Notes: a model not told the origin generated them from the letters alone. Numbered from the stretch's first letter, positions 34,393-42,872 are shown. The stretch: DNA of 64,000 nucleotides from JAJCZZ01 sp964569085 (GCA_964569085.1 CAZMTA010000007.1:62001-126000); one strand, 5' to 3'. Numbers and translations are program-made.

Positions 34393-35750
34393 CCGAGCTT
34401 CCCGTAGAGCCGCACCAGCGCCCGGATCCCCTTGTCGAAGTTCTCCAGGGGGAACCACTCGTTGGGCGCGTGGAGGTTGCAGCCGGGGAGCGCGAAGCCC
34501 ACCAGGAGCGCCGAGGCGTCGAGCTTCTCCTCGAAGTCGCCCACGATGGGGATGGAGCCGCCCTCGCCCTGGAGGACGGGCCGGGTGCCGAAGGCCTCCT
34601 CCAGCGCCTCGGAGGCGGCGTCCACGAGCCGGCCGTCCACGTCGGCCTTCCAGGGCCGCCCGCCGTGGAGCTCCTTCACCTCCACGGTCACGCCCTCGGG
34701 CGCCACCTTCTCCACGTGGGCGCGGACGAGGCGGGCCACCTCCTTCGGGTCCTGGTCCGGCACCAGCCGGAAGCTGACCTTGGCCATGGCCTTGTTGGGG
34801 AGGACGGTCTTGGCGCCCTCGCCGGTGTAGCCGCACAGGATCCCGTTCACGTCGCAGGTCGGGCGGATCCAGAGGCGCTCCAGCGTGGAGAAGCCCTCCT
34901 CGCCGGACAGCGCCCCGACCTCCAGGCCCTCCCGGTACCGCTCCTCGTCGAAGGGGAGGGAGCGGATGCGCTCCCGGGTCTCCTCGTCCCAGTCGGCGAC
35001 GGCGTCGTAGAACCCGTCCACGGCCACCCGGCCCTTCTCGTCGTGGAGGGAGGCCAGGATGGCCCCCAGGGCGTTCCCCGGGTTGGCCACGGTCCCGCCG
35101 AACTGCCCGGAGTGGAGGTCGGAGCGGGCGCCCTTCACGTGGATCTCCAGGTACGCCAGCCCCCGGAGGGAGAAGAGGATGGAGGGCATCCCCTCGGCGA
35201 ACATGTTCGAGTCGGAGATCACCACGTGGTCGCACGCCAGCATGTCGGCGTGGTTCTCCACGAAGGGCACCAGGTTCTCCGAGCCCACCTCCTCCTCGCC
35301 CTCGGCCAGGACGATGACGTTCACCGGGAGGGAGCCGCTGGTGGCCAGGTGGGCCTCCAGCGCCTTCACGTGCATGTAGAGCTGGCCCTTGTCGTCGGCG
35401 GAGCCCCGGGCGTAGACCCGGCCGTCCCGCTCGGTGGGCTCGAAGGGCGGGGACTCCCACTCGTCCAGGGGCTCGGGCGGCTGGACGTCGTAGTGCCCGT
35501 AGATCAGGATCGTCGGAGCGTCCTCCCCGGCCTCGTCCCACCGTCCCACCACCACCGGGTGGCCCGGGGTGTCGTGGATGCTGACCTGGAGGCCCGCGTC
35601 GGACAGGCGGTCACCCAGCCATTCCGCGGCGGCGCGGGTGTCGGCGTCGTGCTCGGACTTGGCCGAGACCGACGGGATGCGCAGGAAGTCGTACATCTCG
35701 GACCGGAAGCGGTCGAGATGGGCGTCGACGAAGCTCAGGGCGTCGGACAT
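34389..35750 (-). CDS. M20 family dipeptidase (metallopeptidase)
   Basis: The 453-residue protein has the M20 zinc peptidase motifs: ILIYGHYDVQPPEPLDEW (zinc His and Asp), ARGSADDKGQLYMHVKA (bridging Asp), the catalytic EGEEEVGSEN, and a C-terminal HAPNEWFPLENF. It would hydrolyse dipeptides or related N-acyl compounds in the cytoplasm, since no signal peptide is seen. The gene converges on trpE, sharing a CTAG at the stop codons. Confidence 0.93.
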   Translation of the reverse strand: MSDALSFVDAHLDRFRSEMYDFLRIPSVSAKSEHDADTRAAAEWLGDRLSDAGLQVSIHDTPGHPVVVGRWDEAGEDAPTILIYGHYDVQPPEPLDEWESPPFEPTERDGRVYARGSADDKGQLYMHVKALEAHLATSGSLPVNVIVLAEGEEEVGSENLVPFVENHADMLACDHVVISDSNMFAEGMPSILFSLRGLAYLEIHVKGARSDLHSGQFGGTVANPGNALGAILASLHDEKGRVAVDGFYDAVADWDEETRERIRSLPFDEERYREGLEVGALSGEEGFSTLERLWIRPTCDVNGILCGYTGEGAKTVLPNKAMAKVSFRLVPDQDPKEVARLVRAHVEKVAPEGVTVEVKELHGGRPWKADVDGRLVDAASEALEEAFGTRPVLQGEGGSIPIVGDFEEKLDASALLVGFALPGCNLHAPNEWFPLENFDKGIRALVRLYGKLG

Positions 35751-35841
35751 GGCGGACTCGATCTGTTGGGGGCGCGGGCCGGAGGCGCGGCGCGGCGGCG
35801 GTCGGGGCCGCGGGGGCCGGGAGGGTGAAGGTCCCGGCGGG

Positions 35842-36120
35842 TCAGACCATGCTGCGGACGCCCCAGCGGTAGAGGAACACGCAGAGAAGCCCGAGGGCGA
35901 AGGCGCCGGCCATCCCGCCCAGGCTGAGGGACAGGGGCTCGTACAGGTGGAAGATCCCCACGCCGAGCATGCCGCCGATGAGCGCGCCGAACGCGCCCAG
36001 GGCCATGATGACGGGGGTGTGCCCGGGCGTCTCCTCGGGCCGCTTGATGACGGCCTTCATGACGAGGCCGAGGGCGGCGCCCATGACGATCCAGATGCCG
36101 ATGCCGATCCAATTCTGCAT
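35842..36120 (-). CDS. GlsB/YeaQ/YmgE-like small membrane protein
   Basis: The 92-residue protein has three hydrophobic helices (about 5-20, 37-55 and 65-85) rich in glycine, with a start WIGIGIWIVMGAALGLV similar to GlsB/YeaQ/YmgE transglycosylase-associated proteins. These are small stress-linked membrane proteins of unknown biochemical role. The assignment rests on size and composition more than motif. The 131 bp upstream, shared with the divergent gene at 36252, contain an AT-richer patch near 36160-36190. Confidence 0.6.
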   Translation of the reverse strand: MQNWIGIGIWIVMGAALGLVMKAVIKRPEETPGHTPVIMALGAFGALIGGMLGVGIFHLYEPLSLSLGGMAGAFALGLLCVFLYRWGVRSMV

Positions 36121-36251
36121 AATTCGATGATGCCCCTGGACTACGGGGGCGGCTCTGAGGGGTCTCGCGCGAACGAGAAAATGTAACCCGAGCGCCGAAA
36201 CGAGGGCCAGGGCCATCGAGGCGCCGGGCCGACAGGGGGAGGGGGTCCGCC

Positions 36252-36758
36252 GTGGACGACGGCATCATCGATTTCACCCAGTACCTGGAGCGCAGGCGGG
36301 ACGCGGAGGGGCCGCGCCCCGGGGGCGCCTTCGCCCTCTGGGGCGCCGACGGGGAGCGCTCCCGCTTCGCCCTCCCGGTCTGGCGGGTGGTCTATCTGGC
36401 CGGCGGGCAGCGGGGGGGCATCCTCCGCCGGGAGGAGGGCGCCGGCGCCCCCGGAGCCCTGGAGCCCTTCGTGGTCCTGGACCTCCACCGCGACCCCGCG
36501 GACCTGGACTTCTCCCCGTCGCTGGTGGACGGGCTGGGGGCGGCCCGGGCCCCGGCGCTGACGGAGGGCGAGGAGGGCGGGCTGGCCATCCTGCTCGGCG
36601 AGGACGAGACGAGCCGGTGGTACCTGGTGGTGGAGTCCGACGAGCCGGTGGGGCTGGCCGCCCGGGAGCGCGAGGACATCCTCTTCCTGGCCGGCGAGTG
36701 CGCCGGGCTCCTCTTCCTGAGGAACCTGGCGGGGAGCGTCGGGGAGCCCGACGACTAG
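36252..36758 (+). CDS. Hypothetical protein
   Basis: The 168-residue product is acidic, with no signal peptide, no membrane segment and no motif I recognise. It opens with DDGIIDFTQYLERRR and ends in SVGEPDD. Alternating beta strands (VVYLAGGQRGGIL, FVVLDLHRD, GLAILLGED, WYLVVESDE) suggest a single alpha/beta domain. The GTG start is chosen because no ATG lies in a plausible place. The convergent PspA-like gene ends 42 bp downstream. Confidence 0.7.
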   Translation: MDDGIIDFTQYLERRRDAEGPRPGGAFALWGADGERSRFALPVWRVVYLAGGQRGGILRREEGAGAPGALEPFVVLDLHRDPADLDFSPSLVDGLGAARAPALTEGEEGGLAILLGEDETSRWYLVVESDEPVGLAAREREDILFLAGECAGLLFLRNLAGSVGEPDD

Positions 36759-36800
36759 GAGCGCCCCGGCCGGGGCGGGGGGGCGACGGGCGAGGGCGGC

Positions 36801-37466
36801 CTAGTCCCGGCCCATCCGCCGCTTCAGCTCCTCCAGGCGGACGTCCACGTCCACCTCGGGCTCGTCGTCCGCGGCGAGCCCGGCGTCGAAGTCGCCCCCC
36901 CCGCCCAGCTCCAGGTCGTCCAGGGACTCGGCGGCGCGGGCCCGGGCGTCCTCGTCCCCGATCTTCTCGGCCATGCGGTCCAGCTCGGCGAAGAGGTCGT
37001 CGGCCGCGCCCAGCGTCTCCCGGGCACCGGAGCGGCCGGCGGTGGCGGCCAGGGAGGCCCGCTTGGCGGTGGCCTCCTTCACCTTGGCCATCATCTCCTG
37101 GTACTCCGCGGTCCGGAAGTCCAGCTCCTCCTTCAGGGCCAGGGCCTTCCGCTCCAGGAGCTGGGCGCGCTCGCCGTGCTTGGCCGCGTACTCCCCGGCC
37201 ACCCGTGCCGTCTCCTCGTCCCCGATGTCCGAGGCCATCTTCCCCCGGCGGCGGGCGGTGGCCGCCTCCTTCTTCTCGGCCTCGGCCTCCCTGAGCGCGG
37301 TCCGGATGTCCTCCTCGAGGCGGCCCAGGCGGACCTTGGCGTCGGTGAGCTCCGAGCGCATGCCTCGGAGCAGGGTGTCCACGGCCTCCGGGACCTGATC
37401 CCGGTTGAGCTCCTCGTGGAAGTTGTCGACGGCCTCGCGGAAGGCCCTGCGGAGCTTCTCGAACAT
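36801..37466 (-). CDS. PspA/IM30 (ESCRT-III-like) family protein
   Basis: The 221-residue protein starts MFEKLRRAFREAVDNFHEEL and is almost wholly helical up to residue 155, with heptad-like leucine and charged residues (LLRGMRSELTDAKVRLGRLE; LLERKALALKEELDFRTAEY), the pattern of PspA/Vipp1 proteins that stabilise stressed membranes. The acidic C-terminus (residues 175-221) is variable. No pspBC-like genes lie nearby. It is downstream of, and co-directional with, the ECF sigma factor gene, but a terminator hairpin separates the two. Confidence 0.8.
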   Translation of the reverse strand: MFEKLRRAFREAVDNFHEELNRDQVPEAVDTLLRGMRSELTDAKVRLGRLEEDIRTALREAEAEKKEAATARRRGKMASDIGDEETARVAGEYAAKHGERAQLLERKALALKEELDFRTAEYQEMMAKVKEATAKRASLAATAGRSGARETLGAADDLFAELDRMAEKIGDEDARARAAESLDDLELGGGGDFDAGLAADDEPEVDVDVRLEELKRRMGRD

Positions 37467-37583
37467 GGTCCGTGCGGTGAGGGGGGAGGAGGACGGTGGA
37501 GGGCCGGTGCCTCCGGCCCGGGCGTCCCGTCGGTCAACGATATCTCCCCGGCCGCGACCGCGCAGCCGGGAGGAGAACGAAGA

Positions 37584-37620
37584 ACGCCGGGTGCGGGTCG
37601 GCTGGACCCACACCCGGCGT
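37584..37620 (-). terminator. Intrinsic terminator-like hairpin of ECF sigma factor gene
   Basis: CGCCGGGTG-C-GGGTC and GACCC-A-CACCCGGCG pair around the loop GGCTG, a 15-bp stem with one C/A mismatch, extended by an A-T pair (37584/37620). Reading on the reverse strand the hairpin is followed by TTCTTCGTTCTCC, a pyrimidine-rich tail. It lies about 57 bp past the stop of the ECF sigma factor gene, in the expected position. Confidence 0.65.
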
Positions 37621-37676
37621 ACGTGCCGCTCGGGCGAACCCTTCGGCCCTCGCCGGGAGGCGAGGACGGACCGGCC

Positions 37677-38306
37677 TCAGTTCAGGAAGGGCTCGATGCG
37701 CTGGGCGAAGGAGTTGCGCGCCCGGTGGAGGCGGCTCTTCACGGTGCCGAGGTTCACCCCGGTGATCTCCGAGATCTCCTCGTAGCTCTTCCCCTCCAGC
37801 TCACGGAGGCGGAAGACCAGCTGGTGGTGCTCCGGGAGCTCCTTGACGGTGTCCTCCACGAGACGCTTGAGGAAGCGCTTCCGGTAGAGGTCGTCGGGGC
37901 GGAGGTTCAGGTCCTCGAACTGGAGCGGACGGTGATCGTCCTCCCAGTTGTTGGTCAGCTTCTGGAAGAGCACCAGCGGGCTGCGGGAGCGGTTGCGCAG
38001 CTCGTTCTTGGAGAGGTTGCTGGCGATGGTGTAGACCCACGTGGAGAACTTCTTCGTGGTGTCGAACCGATGGAGGTGGCGCGTGACGCGGATGAACGCC
38101 TCCTGCACCAGATCCTGGGCCCGGTCCGAGTCCCCGGTCTTTCGGGTGATGAAGTGGACCAGCCGATCCCGGTAGCGGTCGTAGAGCTCCTGGAACGCGC
38201 CCGGCCGCCCGTCCAGGTGGGCGGTCACCAGCTCCTCGTCCGTCAGGTCGTCCAGCGGACGGGAGTGGAGGAGCGCGGTGGCCTTCTCTGGGTTGGCGTT
38301 GACCAT
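37677..38306 (-). CDS. ECF sigma factor (sigma-70 family, RpoE-like)
   Basis: The 209-residue protein shows region 2 (LYDRYRDRLVHFITRKTGD, AQDLVQEAFIRVTRHLHRFD, TWVYTIASNLSKNELRNRSR) and region 4 (LPEHHQLVFRLRELEGKSYE, then EISEITGVNLGTVKSRLHRA, the helix-turn-helix), which define extracytoplasmic-function sigma factors. No anti-sigma gene lies beside it; the genes on both sides are a PspA-like protein and a dehydrogenase E1 subunit. The ATG at 38306 starts a typical short pre-region 2 extension (MVNANPEK). The DNA upstream is unusually AT-rich for this genome and has a palindrome at 38463-38477. Confidence 0.92.
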   Translation of the reverse strand: MVNANPEKATALLHSRPLDDLTDEELVTAHLDGRPGAFQELYDRYRDRLVHFITRKTGDSDRAQDLVQEAFIRVTRHLHRFDTTKKFSTWVYTIASNLSKNELRNRSRSPLVLFQKLTNNWEDDHRPLQFEDLNLRPDDLYRKRFLKRLVEDTVKELPEHHQLVFRLRELEGKSYEEISEITGVNLGTVKSRLHRARNSFAQRIEPFLN

Positions 38307-38462
38307 GGGAAATCCGTTGCGGAGCGGAACGATCGCGTCGGTGCCCCGGAAGGAGGAGAAAAAATCACCCCTCCGAAGGGGGCACGGGCTTCCACTCCTT
38401 ATCTGGAATCATTTTCGATTGGACCTTGAAAGGTAACCGAGTCCGGCCCGAGTTCAAGGCTT

Positions 38463-38477
38463 GTACAATCGTTGTAC
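38463..38477. promoter_or_regulatory. Operator-like inverted repeat upstream of ECF sigma gene
   Basis: GTACAA-TCG-TTGTAC is a perfect 6+3+6 inverted repeat 157 bp upstream of the ECF sigma gene start, in an AT-rich stretch unlike the surrounding coding DNA. On the reverse strand a TTGAAC hexamer (about 38491-38496) precedes it by 13 bp. It could be a repressor-binding site or a promoter element; no matching regulator is known from the window. Confidence 0.4.
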
Positions 38478-38555
38478 GGGACTTCTACTTGTTCAAATCT
38501 AGGAGTCCTGGAGGGACCCCGCCATCGGTAGTATCCCGGACGACGCGTGCCGGGC

Positions 38556-39674
38556 TCAGACCGGGCGGTTCTCCAGCCCCACCAGGACGCCCCCCTCCGA
38601 CACGCCGTCGAAGAGCGCCGCCTCGGGCGGGGGAACGCGATCGCGGGAGGCCAGGGCCTCGTCGGCGGCGGCGTCCATCTCCGCCGTCACCTCGGCCTCG
38701 ACCTCCTCGAGCCGCGCCTCCGGGACGCCCTCCTGCAATAACCAGGCCTCGAACAGCCCGACCGGGTCCCTCCGGCCCCAGCTCTCGAAGAGCTCCGAGG
38801 GGAAGGTCTCCCTCGCTTCGCGCTCGTCGTGGGTGGCGTGGCCGCCCATGCGGAACGTCTCGGCCACCAGCATCGCCGGCCCTTCCCCCCGGCGGCAGCG
38901 GTCCACCGCCAGCTTCGTGGCGGCGTACACGTCCAGGATGTTGTTGCCGTCGCACACCTCGGTGGGGATCCCGTACATGTCCCCCCAGCGACGCAGGTCG
39001 CCGGCGGAGTGCTGGGTGACCGTGGTCCCCAGCGCCACCTGGTTGTTCTGGAGGATGAAGACCGCCGGGACGTTCTCGGACGCGGCGAGGGTGAGGCCCT
39101 CGTGGGCGGCGGCGGTCTTGGCGGCGCCGTCGCCGATCCAGGTCAGCGCCACCCGGTCCTGCTTGAGGTTCCGGAAAGCGAGCGCCGCGCCGGTGGCGAT
39201 GGTGACGCTCGTGCCCATGTGGCTGATGGGCTGGATGATCCCGGCCTCCAGGTCCCCGATGTGGAGGTCGCGACCCTTGCTGGGCGAATCCGAGGTGGCG
39301 AGGTAGCCCCGGAACATGTCCGAGAGGGGCATCCCCATCATGTGGAGCGCGCCGGCGTTGCGGATCATGGGGACCACCACGTCCCGGTCCCGGTCCAGGG
39401 CGGACACGGAGCCCACGGTGACCGCCTCCTCGCCGGTGCCGAGCCAGGCCTTGGAGATGACGCCGGTGCGGACCCAGCGCTTGAGGCCGATGTCGTGGAG
39501 GCGCGTGCGGAGGAGGTCGCGGTAGAGGGCGACCAGGCCGTCGGGGCCGAGGTCGGAGACCGCCTCGGCGCGGGCCGGAGCGTCGTCGAGGCTGGCGCGG
39601 AATCCGGCCACGAGCTCCGGGTCGGCGGTCCAGTCGAGGTACTCGGGCGGATCGTATGCGGGGTAGCGCTTCAT
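38556..39674 (-). CDS. Thiamine-dependent 2-oxoacid dehydrogenase E1 subunit alpha
   Basis: The 372-residue protein matches the alpha subunit of pyruvate or branched-chain 2-oxoacid dehydrogenase E1: GIIQPISHMGTSVTIATGAA, the thiamine-diphosphate motif GDGAAKTAAAHEGLTLA ending in LQNN, and a C-terminal GHATHDEREARE loop. It decarboxylates a 2-oxoacid together with a beta subunit and E2; neither is encoded nearby, so it may act with subunits elsewhere. ATG 39674 is at the start of a leader of about 235 nt from a good promoter (39910-39938). It is upstream of, and co-directional with, the ECF sigma factor gene. Confidence 0.9.
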   Translation of the reverse strand: MKRYPAYDPPEYLDWTADPELVAGFRASLDDAPARAEAVSDLGPDGLVALYRDLLRTRLHDIGLKRWVRTGVISKAWLGTGEEAVTVGSVSALDRDRDVVVPMIRNAGALHMMGMPLSDMFRGYLATSDSPSKGRDLHIGDLEAGIIQPISHMGTSVTIATGAALAFRNLKQDRVALTWIGDGAAKTAAAHEGLTLAASENVPAVFILQNNQVALGTTVTQHSAGDLRRWGDMYGIPTEVCDGNNILDVYAATKLAVDRCRRGEGPAMLVAETFRMGGHATHDEREARETFPSELFESWGRRDPVGLFEAWLLQEGVPEARLEEVEAEVTAEMDAAADEALASRDRVPPPEAALFDGVSEGGVLVGLENRPV

Positions 39675-40099
39675 GCCGCTGAAGGTAGGGACGGCGGGCG
39701 GCCGGCGGAACCGGAGGCCCGTCCGTGGCGGGGGAAGCGCTCACCGGGGGGGAAAGAGAAAGCGGGGGAGCCAAAGGATCTCGGTGGCACGAAGAACCAG
39801 CCCCCCCAGGGTGGGCCACGAGAACTGCATCCCTTTGAACTCGCCCCGCTCGGCCCACGCCGCGAGGCGCAGACCCGATGGACTCCGAAGAGCCCGATCG
39901 TCTGCACTCTATATACGAGTCCACCTCTCCCGTGTCACTCTCAATTTGCTACGATTCCGAAATTTCTTTTTCCGGGAGGCCCCTTCCCGCGGCGTCTTCC
40001 GGGGTCCGCTCGGCCTCCCGGCCGGGGCCCGGACGCGTTGCTCCCGGTGGGCAGTCCGGCGAGATTGAGCCCGCCACCCCCCGGAACCCCAGGAGCACC
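39675..40099. other. Non-coding stretch between divergent E1-alpha and V4R-protein genes
   Basis: This 425-bp divergent region holds no credible gene. The half nearest the E1-alpha gene (39675-39900) is GC-rich with G- and C-runs around 39740-39810 and would form the leader of that transcript. The central part (39905-39980) is clearly AT-richer and contains the promoter at 39910-39938. An AGGAG site at 40091-40095 serves the V4R gene. Confidence 0.6.
39910..39938 (-). promoter_or_regulatory. Predicted sigma-70-type promoter for E1-alpha gene
   Basis: On the reverse strand GTGACA (five of six to TTGACA, at 39933-39938) and TATATA (at 39910-39915) are separated by 17 bp, in an AT-rich patch. 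This would start transcription near 39900 and give a 5' leader of about 225 nt before the E1-alpha ATG. It is the best promoter match I see in the window. Confidence 0.5.
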
Positions 40100-40801
40100 G
40101 TGTCCTCACCCTCTTCCACCGTCTCCGACGGCTCCGAGCCCCGCCGGGTCCTCCCCGTGGTGGCCCTCCGCCTCCTGGAGGTCATCCGGGAGCTGGATCA
40201 TCCCGGCGAGGTCATGGAGGAGGAGGACCCCACGGTGACCATGCCCCGGCGCCTGGGGCTCAGCGGCGTGGTGGAGCGGCAGATCTCGAACTACCAGGAG
40301 GACGTGAAGAAGGGGGTCCGCCTCACCGACGCGGAGGTGCGGGATCTCTTCCGCCTGGTCATTCGGCGCCCCGACGGCGAGGAGATCTTCGACCGCACCG
40401 GCGAGACCCTGGCGTGGCGGGACGGACTGGGCCGGTGGCGCCGGCGGGCGCCCAAGCGCCTCGTCCTCGCCCTGGCGCGCCGGCGGGTGAAGAAGGAGCT
40501 CAAGCGGCTCTTCGGCCGGCGCATCGGCGGCTTCGGGCGCGGACCCTTCGTCATCGAGGGCCGGGCGCTGCCCTTCATCGAGGCGGATCCGGGCGGGGAG
40601 GCGTGCCACTTCCTCACGGGCTTCAGCCGCACCGTGCTGGCCCAGGCCGCGCAGCGGCCCGTCGAGGTCGAGCACACCCTCTGCCAGGGCCGGGGCGACG
40701 CCATGTGCCGCTGGGAAGGCGAGGTCGGCGAGGCCGGCGAGGGTGCGTGGGAGCTGGCCGCCCCCGACGCCCGGGCGACCGAGAGCGACGGGCGGGAGTA
40801 G
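40100..40801 (+). CDS. V4R-domain protein (4-vinyl reductase-like)
   Basis: The 233-residue product is helical at the N-terminus (LPVVALRLLEVIRELDHPGE), has a basic middle part, and ends with a V4R-like segment, ACHFLTGFSRTVLAQAAQ followed by VEHTLCQGRGDAMCRWEGEV, whose spaced cysteines and glycine match the small-ligand-binding V4R fold seen in bacteriochlorophyll 4-vinyl reductase and phenol-sensor proteins. Ligand is unknown. The GTG at 40100 has AGGAG 5 nt upstream and is preferred to an ATG at 39878, which would translate through the AT-rich promoter region. Confidence 0.72.
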   Translation: MSSPSSTVSDGSEPRRVLPVVALRLLEVIRELDHPGEVMEEEDPTVTMPRRLGLSGVVERQISNYQEDVKKGVRLTDAEVRDLFRLVIRRPDGEEIFDRTGETLAWRDGLGRWRRRAPKRLVLALARRRVKKELKRLFGRRIGGFGRGPFVIEGRALPFIEADPGGEACHFLTGFSRTVLAQAAQRPVEVEHTLCQGRGDAMCRWEGEVGEAGEGAWELAAPDARATESDGRE

Positions 40802-40895
40802 GCACGCCCTGGCCGGCCGGCGGGAAACCCGGGCCGGAGGCGAGGGTAGCCGGGCGCCCGCCCCACCCCCGCCGAACCCACCACAGGAGCGCCCC

Positions 40896-41354
40896 ATGGT
40901 CGACGAAGGCTCGCCCGCGCCGGACTTCACCCTCCCCTCGGACACGGAGGGGGACGTCACCCTCTCCGAGCTCCGCGGCAGGAAGGTCGTCCTCTACTTC
41001 TATCCCAAGGACGACACCCCGGGCTGCACCACCCAGGCGTGCGACCTCCGGGACAACCTCGCCCGCGTCGAGGAGCTGGACGCCGTCGTCCTCGGCGTCT
41101 CCCCGGACCCGGTGGAGTCCCACGCCGAGTTCCGGGAGAAGCACGGCCTGAACTTCCCTCTCCTGGCCGACGTGGACCACGAGGTGGCGGAGGCCTACGG
41201 GGTGTGGAAGGAGAAGAAGATGTACGGCCGCACCTTCATGGGGATCGAGCGGAGCACCTTCGTCGTCGACGAGGAGGGCGTGGTGCGGGAGGCCTGGCGC
41301 CGGGTCCGCCCCGACGGGCACGCCGAGAAGGTGGTGGAGGCGCTCGAACGCTGA
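40896..41354 (+). CDS. bcp: Thioredoxin-dependent peroxiredoxin, Bcp/PrxQ type
   Basis: The 152-residue protein has the PrxQ signature: APDFTLPSDTEGD at the N-terminus and the peroxidatic-cysteine motif YFYPKDDTPGCTTQACDLRD, where the first cysteine attacks peroxide and the second, four residues later, is the resolving cysteine. Family members reduce hydrogen and organic peroxides with thioredoxin. AGGAG is 7 nt before the ATG. A 12-bp palindrome, GCCTCCGGAGGC (41355-41366), directly follows the stop. Confidence 0.94.
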   Translation: MVDEGSPAPDFTLPSDTEGDVTLSELRGRKVVLYFYPKDDTPGCTTQACDLRDNLARVEELDAVVLGVSPDPVESHAEFREKHGLNFPLLADVDHEVAEAYGVWKEKKMYGRTFMGIERSTFVVDEEGVVREAWRRVRPDGHAEKVVEALER

Positions 41355-41375
41355 GCCTCCGGAGGCCCGGGACCT

Positions 41376-41873
41376 TCAGGGCGGCGGGGGCTCGCTCCGG
41401 ACGGCGCCGAGCCCCGCGCGCAGCGCGCGGTGGACCTTGTAGGTGCAGAGGTCCTGGACCACGAAGCGGCCGGCGGCGCGGGCCTCGGCGACCTCCTCGG
41501 GGGCCGTGATCCCCTCCTGGAGCCAGATGGCCGGCTCGTCCGGCCGGGCCATGGCCTCCCGGACGAAGGAGCCCGCCTGCGACGACGGCCGGAAGATCAC
41601 CACGATGTCCACCGGTCCGGGGACGTCGGTGACGGTGGGCCACGCCTTCCGTCCGAGGATCCGCTCGGCGTAGGGATTCACCGGCACGACCTCGAAGCCC
41701 TTGGTCGACAGGTACGCGGGCACCCGCCGGGCGGTCTTGGCCGGGTCCCGGGAAAGGCCGATGACGGCCATGTACCACGCCTTCTCGTAGAGAGACCGGA
41801 TGGCCCGGGCGGACGGGTTGTCCGGGTCCGAGCTTTCCGCGAGCAGGCTCTCGAGCTCCTTGAGGGAATCCAT
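41376..41873 (-). CDS. CoA-binding domain protein (YccU-like)
   Basis: The 165-residue protein matches stand-alone succinyl-CoA-synthetase-type CoA-binding domains: MAVIGLSRDPAKTARRVPAY, then GFEVVPVNPYAERILGRKAW, and the C-terminal VQDLCTYKVHRAL with its conserved Cys. These bind CoA or an acyl-CoA; physiological role unknown. It converges on the peroxiredoxin gene with 21 bp between stops. Confidence 0.87.
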   Translation of the reverse strand: MDSLKELESLLAESSDPDNPSARAIRSLYEKAWYMAVIGLSRDPAKTARRVPAYLSTKGFEVVPVNPYAERILGRKAWPTVTDVPGPVDIVVIFRPSSQAGSFVREAMARPDEPAIWLQEGITAPEEVAEARAAGRFVVQDLCTYKVHRALRAGLGAVRSEPPPP

Positions 41874-41996
41874 GGGAGGCGAGGATAGACAGGTCCCCGG
41901 AACGGTGCAACGTCGGTTGCCCCCGGCCCCCGGGCGTGCCACAATCGCTCCACTCCGGGGCGAGCCTCGCCCCGGTGTCCGGAACCCGAGGAGCGC

Positions 41997-42857
41997 ATGG
42001 AGATCAGCATCGTCTTGGCCGTCATCGCCGCCCTGGTCGTGGGCCTGCTGGGCTTCCTGGCCGGTCGGGCCGGAGGGTCGGGGGCCACCGAGGAGGCGTC
42101 GCGCACCGCCGCGGCCCACAGCGAGGAGCGCCTCCGGGAGATGGTGGCGGCGCTTTCCCGGGGCCGTCTGCCCGAGGCTCCGGCGCCCGGGACGCCCGAG
42201 GCCGAGCTCCGCGCCGCCCTGGAGGACGGCTGGGCGCCCCGTGAGGCCGAGCGCCTCCGGGCGCTGGAGGAGGCCGTGGGCCGCGTGGGCGCCTTCCTCG
42301 ACCGCCATGTGCGCGAGCCCCTGCGCGGCGCCGGTCCCGACGCCGACGTCGGCGAGCTGCGCGAGCGCATCGAGCGGGCGCTGGGGAGCCTCCAGGACCT
42401 GGAGTTCTACCTGGAGGAGGCCGGCGGAGAGGCCCAGGGTCAGAACGTGTCGTCCCTGGTCCAGCAGGTGACCCGCGAGTTCGCCCAGGACCAGGAGGTG
42501 CTGGTCCGGCTCCGCATGTCCGGGCCCGTCCGCGCGCAGGTCTCCGGGCCGGCCTTCATGGACGCCCTCTACCTCCTGCTCCACAACGCGGCCCGGTTCG
42601 GCGACGGCACGCCGGTGGAGGTCACCGTGGAGGAGGTGGACCCCCACGCCCGCATCGTCGTGCGGGACCAGGGGCCGGGCTTCAGCGAGGAGGCCTTCAA
42701 GCGGGCCTTCGACCCGTTCTACTCCACCACGCCCGACGGCCTCGGGCTGGGGCTGCCCCACGCCCGGAGGACGCTGGAGGCCATGGGCGGCGAGGTCGAG
42801 CTGCGGAACGCCCCCGACGGCGGGGCGGAGGTCGAGATCCGGCTCCCCAGGAGCTGA
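41997..42857 (+). CDS. Membrane-anchored histidine-kinase-type ATPase without visible phosphoacceptor histidine
   Basis: The 286-residue product has one N-terminal transmembrane helix (IVLAVIAALVVGLLGFLAG), a coiled helical part (residues 35-155) and a HATPase domain with N-box LLLHNAARFGD, G1 VVRDQGPGFSEE, F-box FDPFYSTT and G2 GLGLGLPHARR. In the position where the histidine of a dimerisation domain would lie, the sequence is RALGSLQDLEFYLEE, without an H-E or H-D motif. It could be a regulatory ATPase or a kinase acting through an unusual residue. No response regulator is next to it. Confidence 0.78.
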   Translation: MEISIVLAVIAALVVGLLGFLAGRAGGSGATEEASRTAAAHSEERLREMVAALSRGRLPEAPAPGTPEAELRAALEDGWAPREAERLRALEEAVGRVGAFLDRHVREPLRGAGPDADVGELRERIERALGSLQDLEFYLEEAGGEAQGQNVSSLVQQVTREFAQDQEVLVRLRMSGPVRAQVSGPAFMDALYLLLHNAARFGDGTPVEVTVEEVDPHARIVVRDQGPGFSEEAFKRAFDPFYSTTPDGLGLGLPHARRTLEAMGGEVELRNAPDGGAEVEIRLPRS

Positions 42858-42872
42858 GCCGGGCCGGGGCCC

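Noticed and set aside
39878..40099. Longer N-terminus for the V4R protein starting at ATG 39878
   Set aside because: It would translate an AT-rich promoter region; GTG 40100 has a well-spaced AGGAG site.
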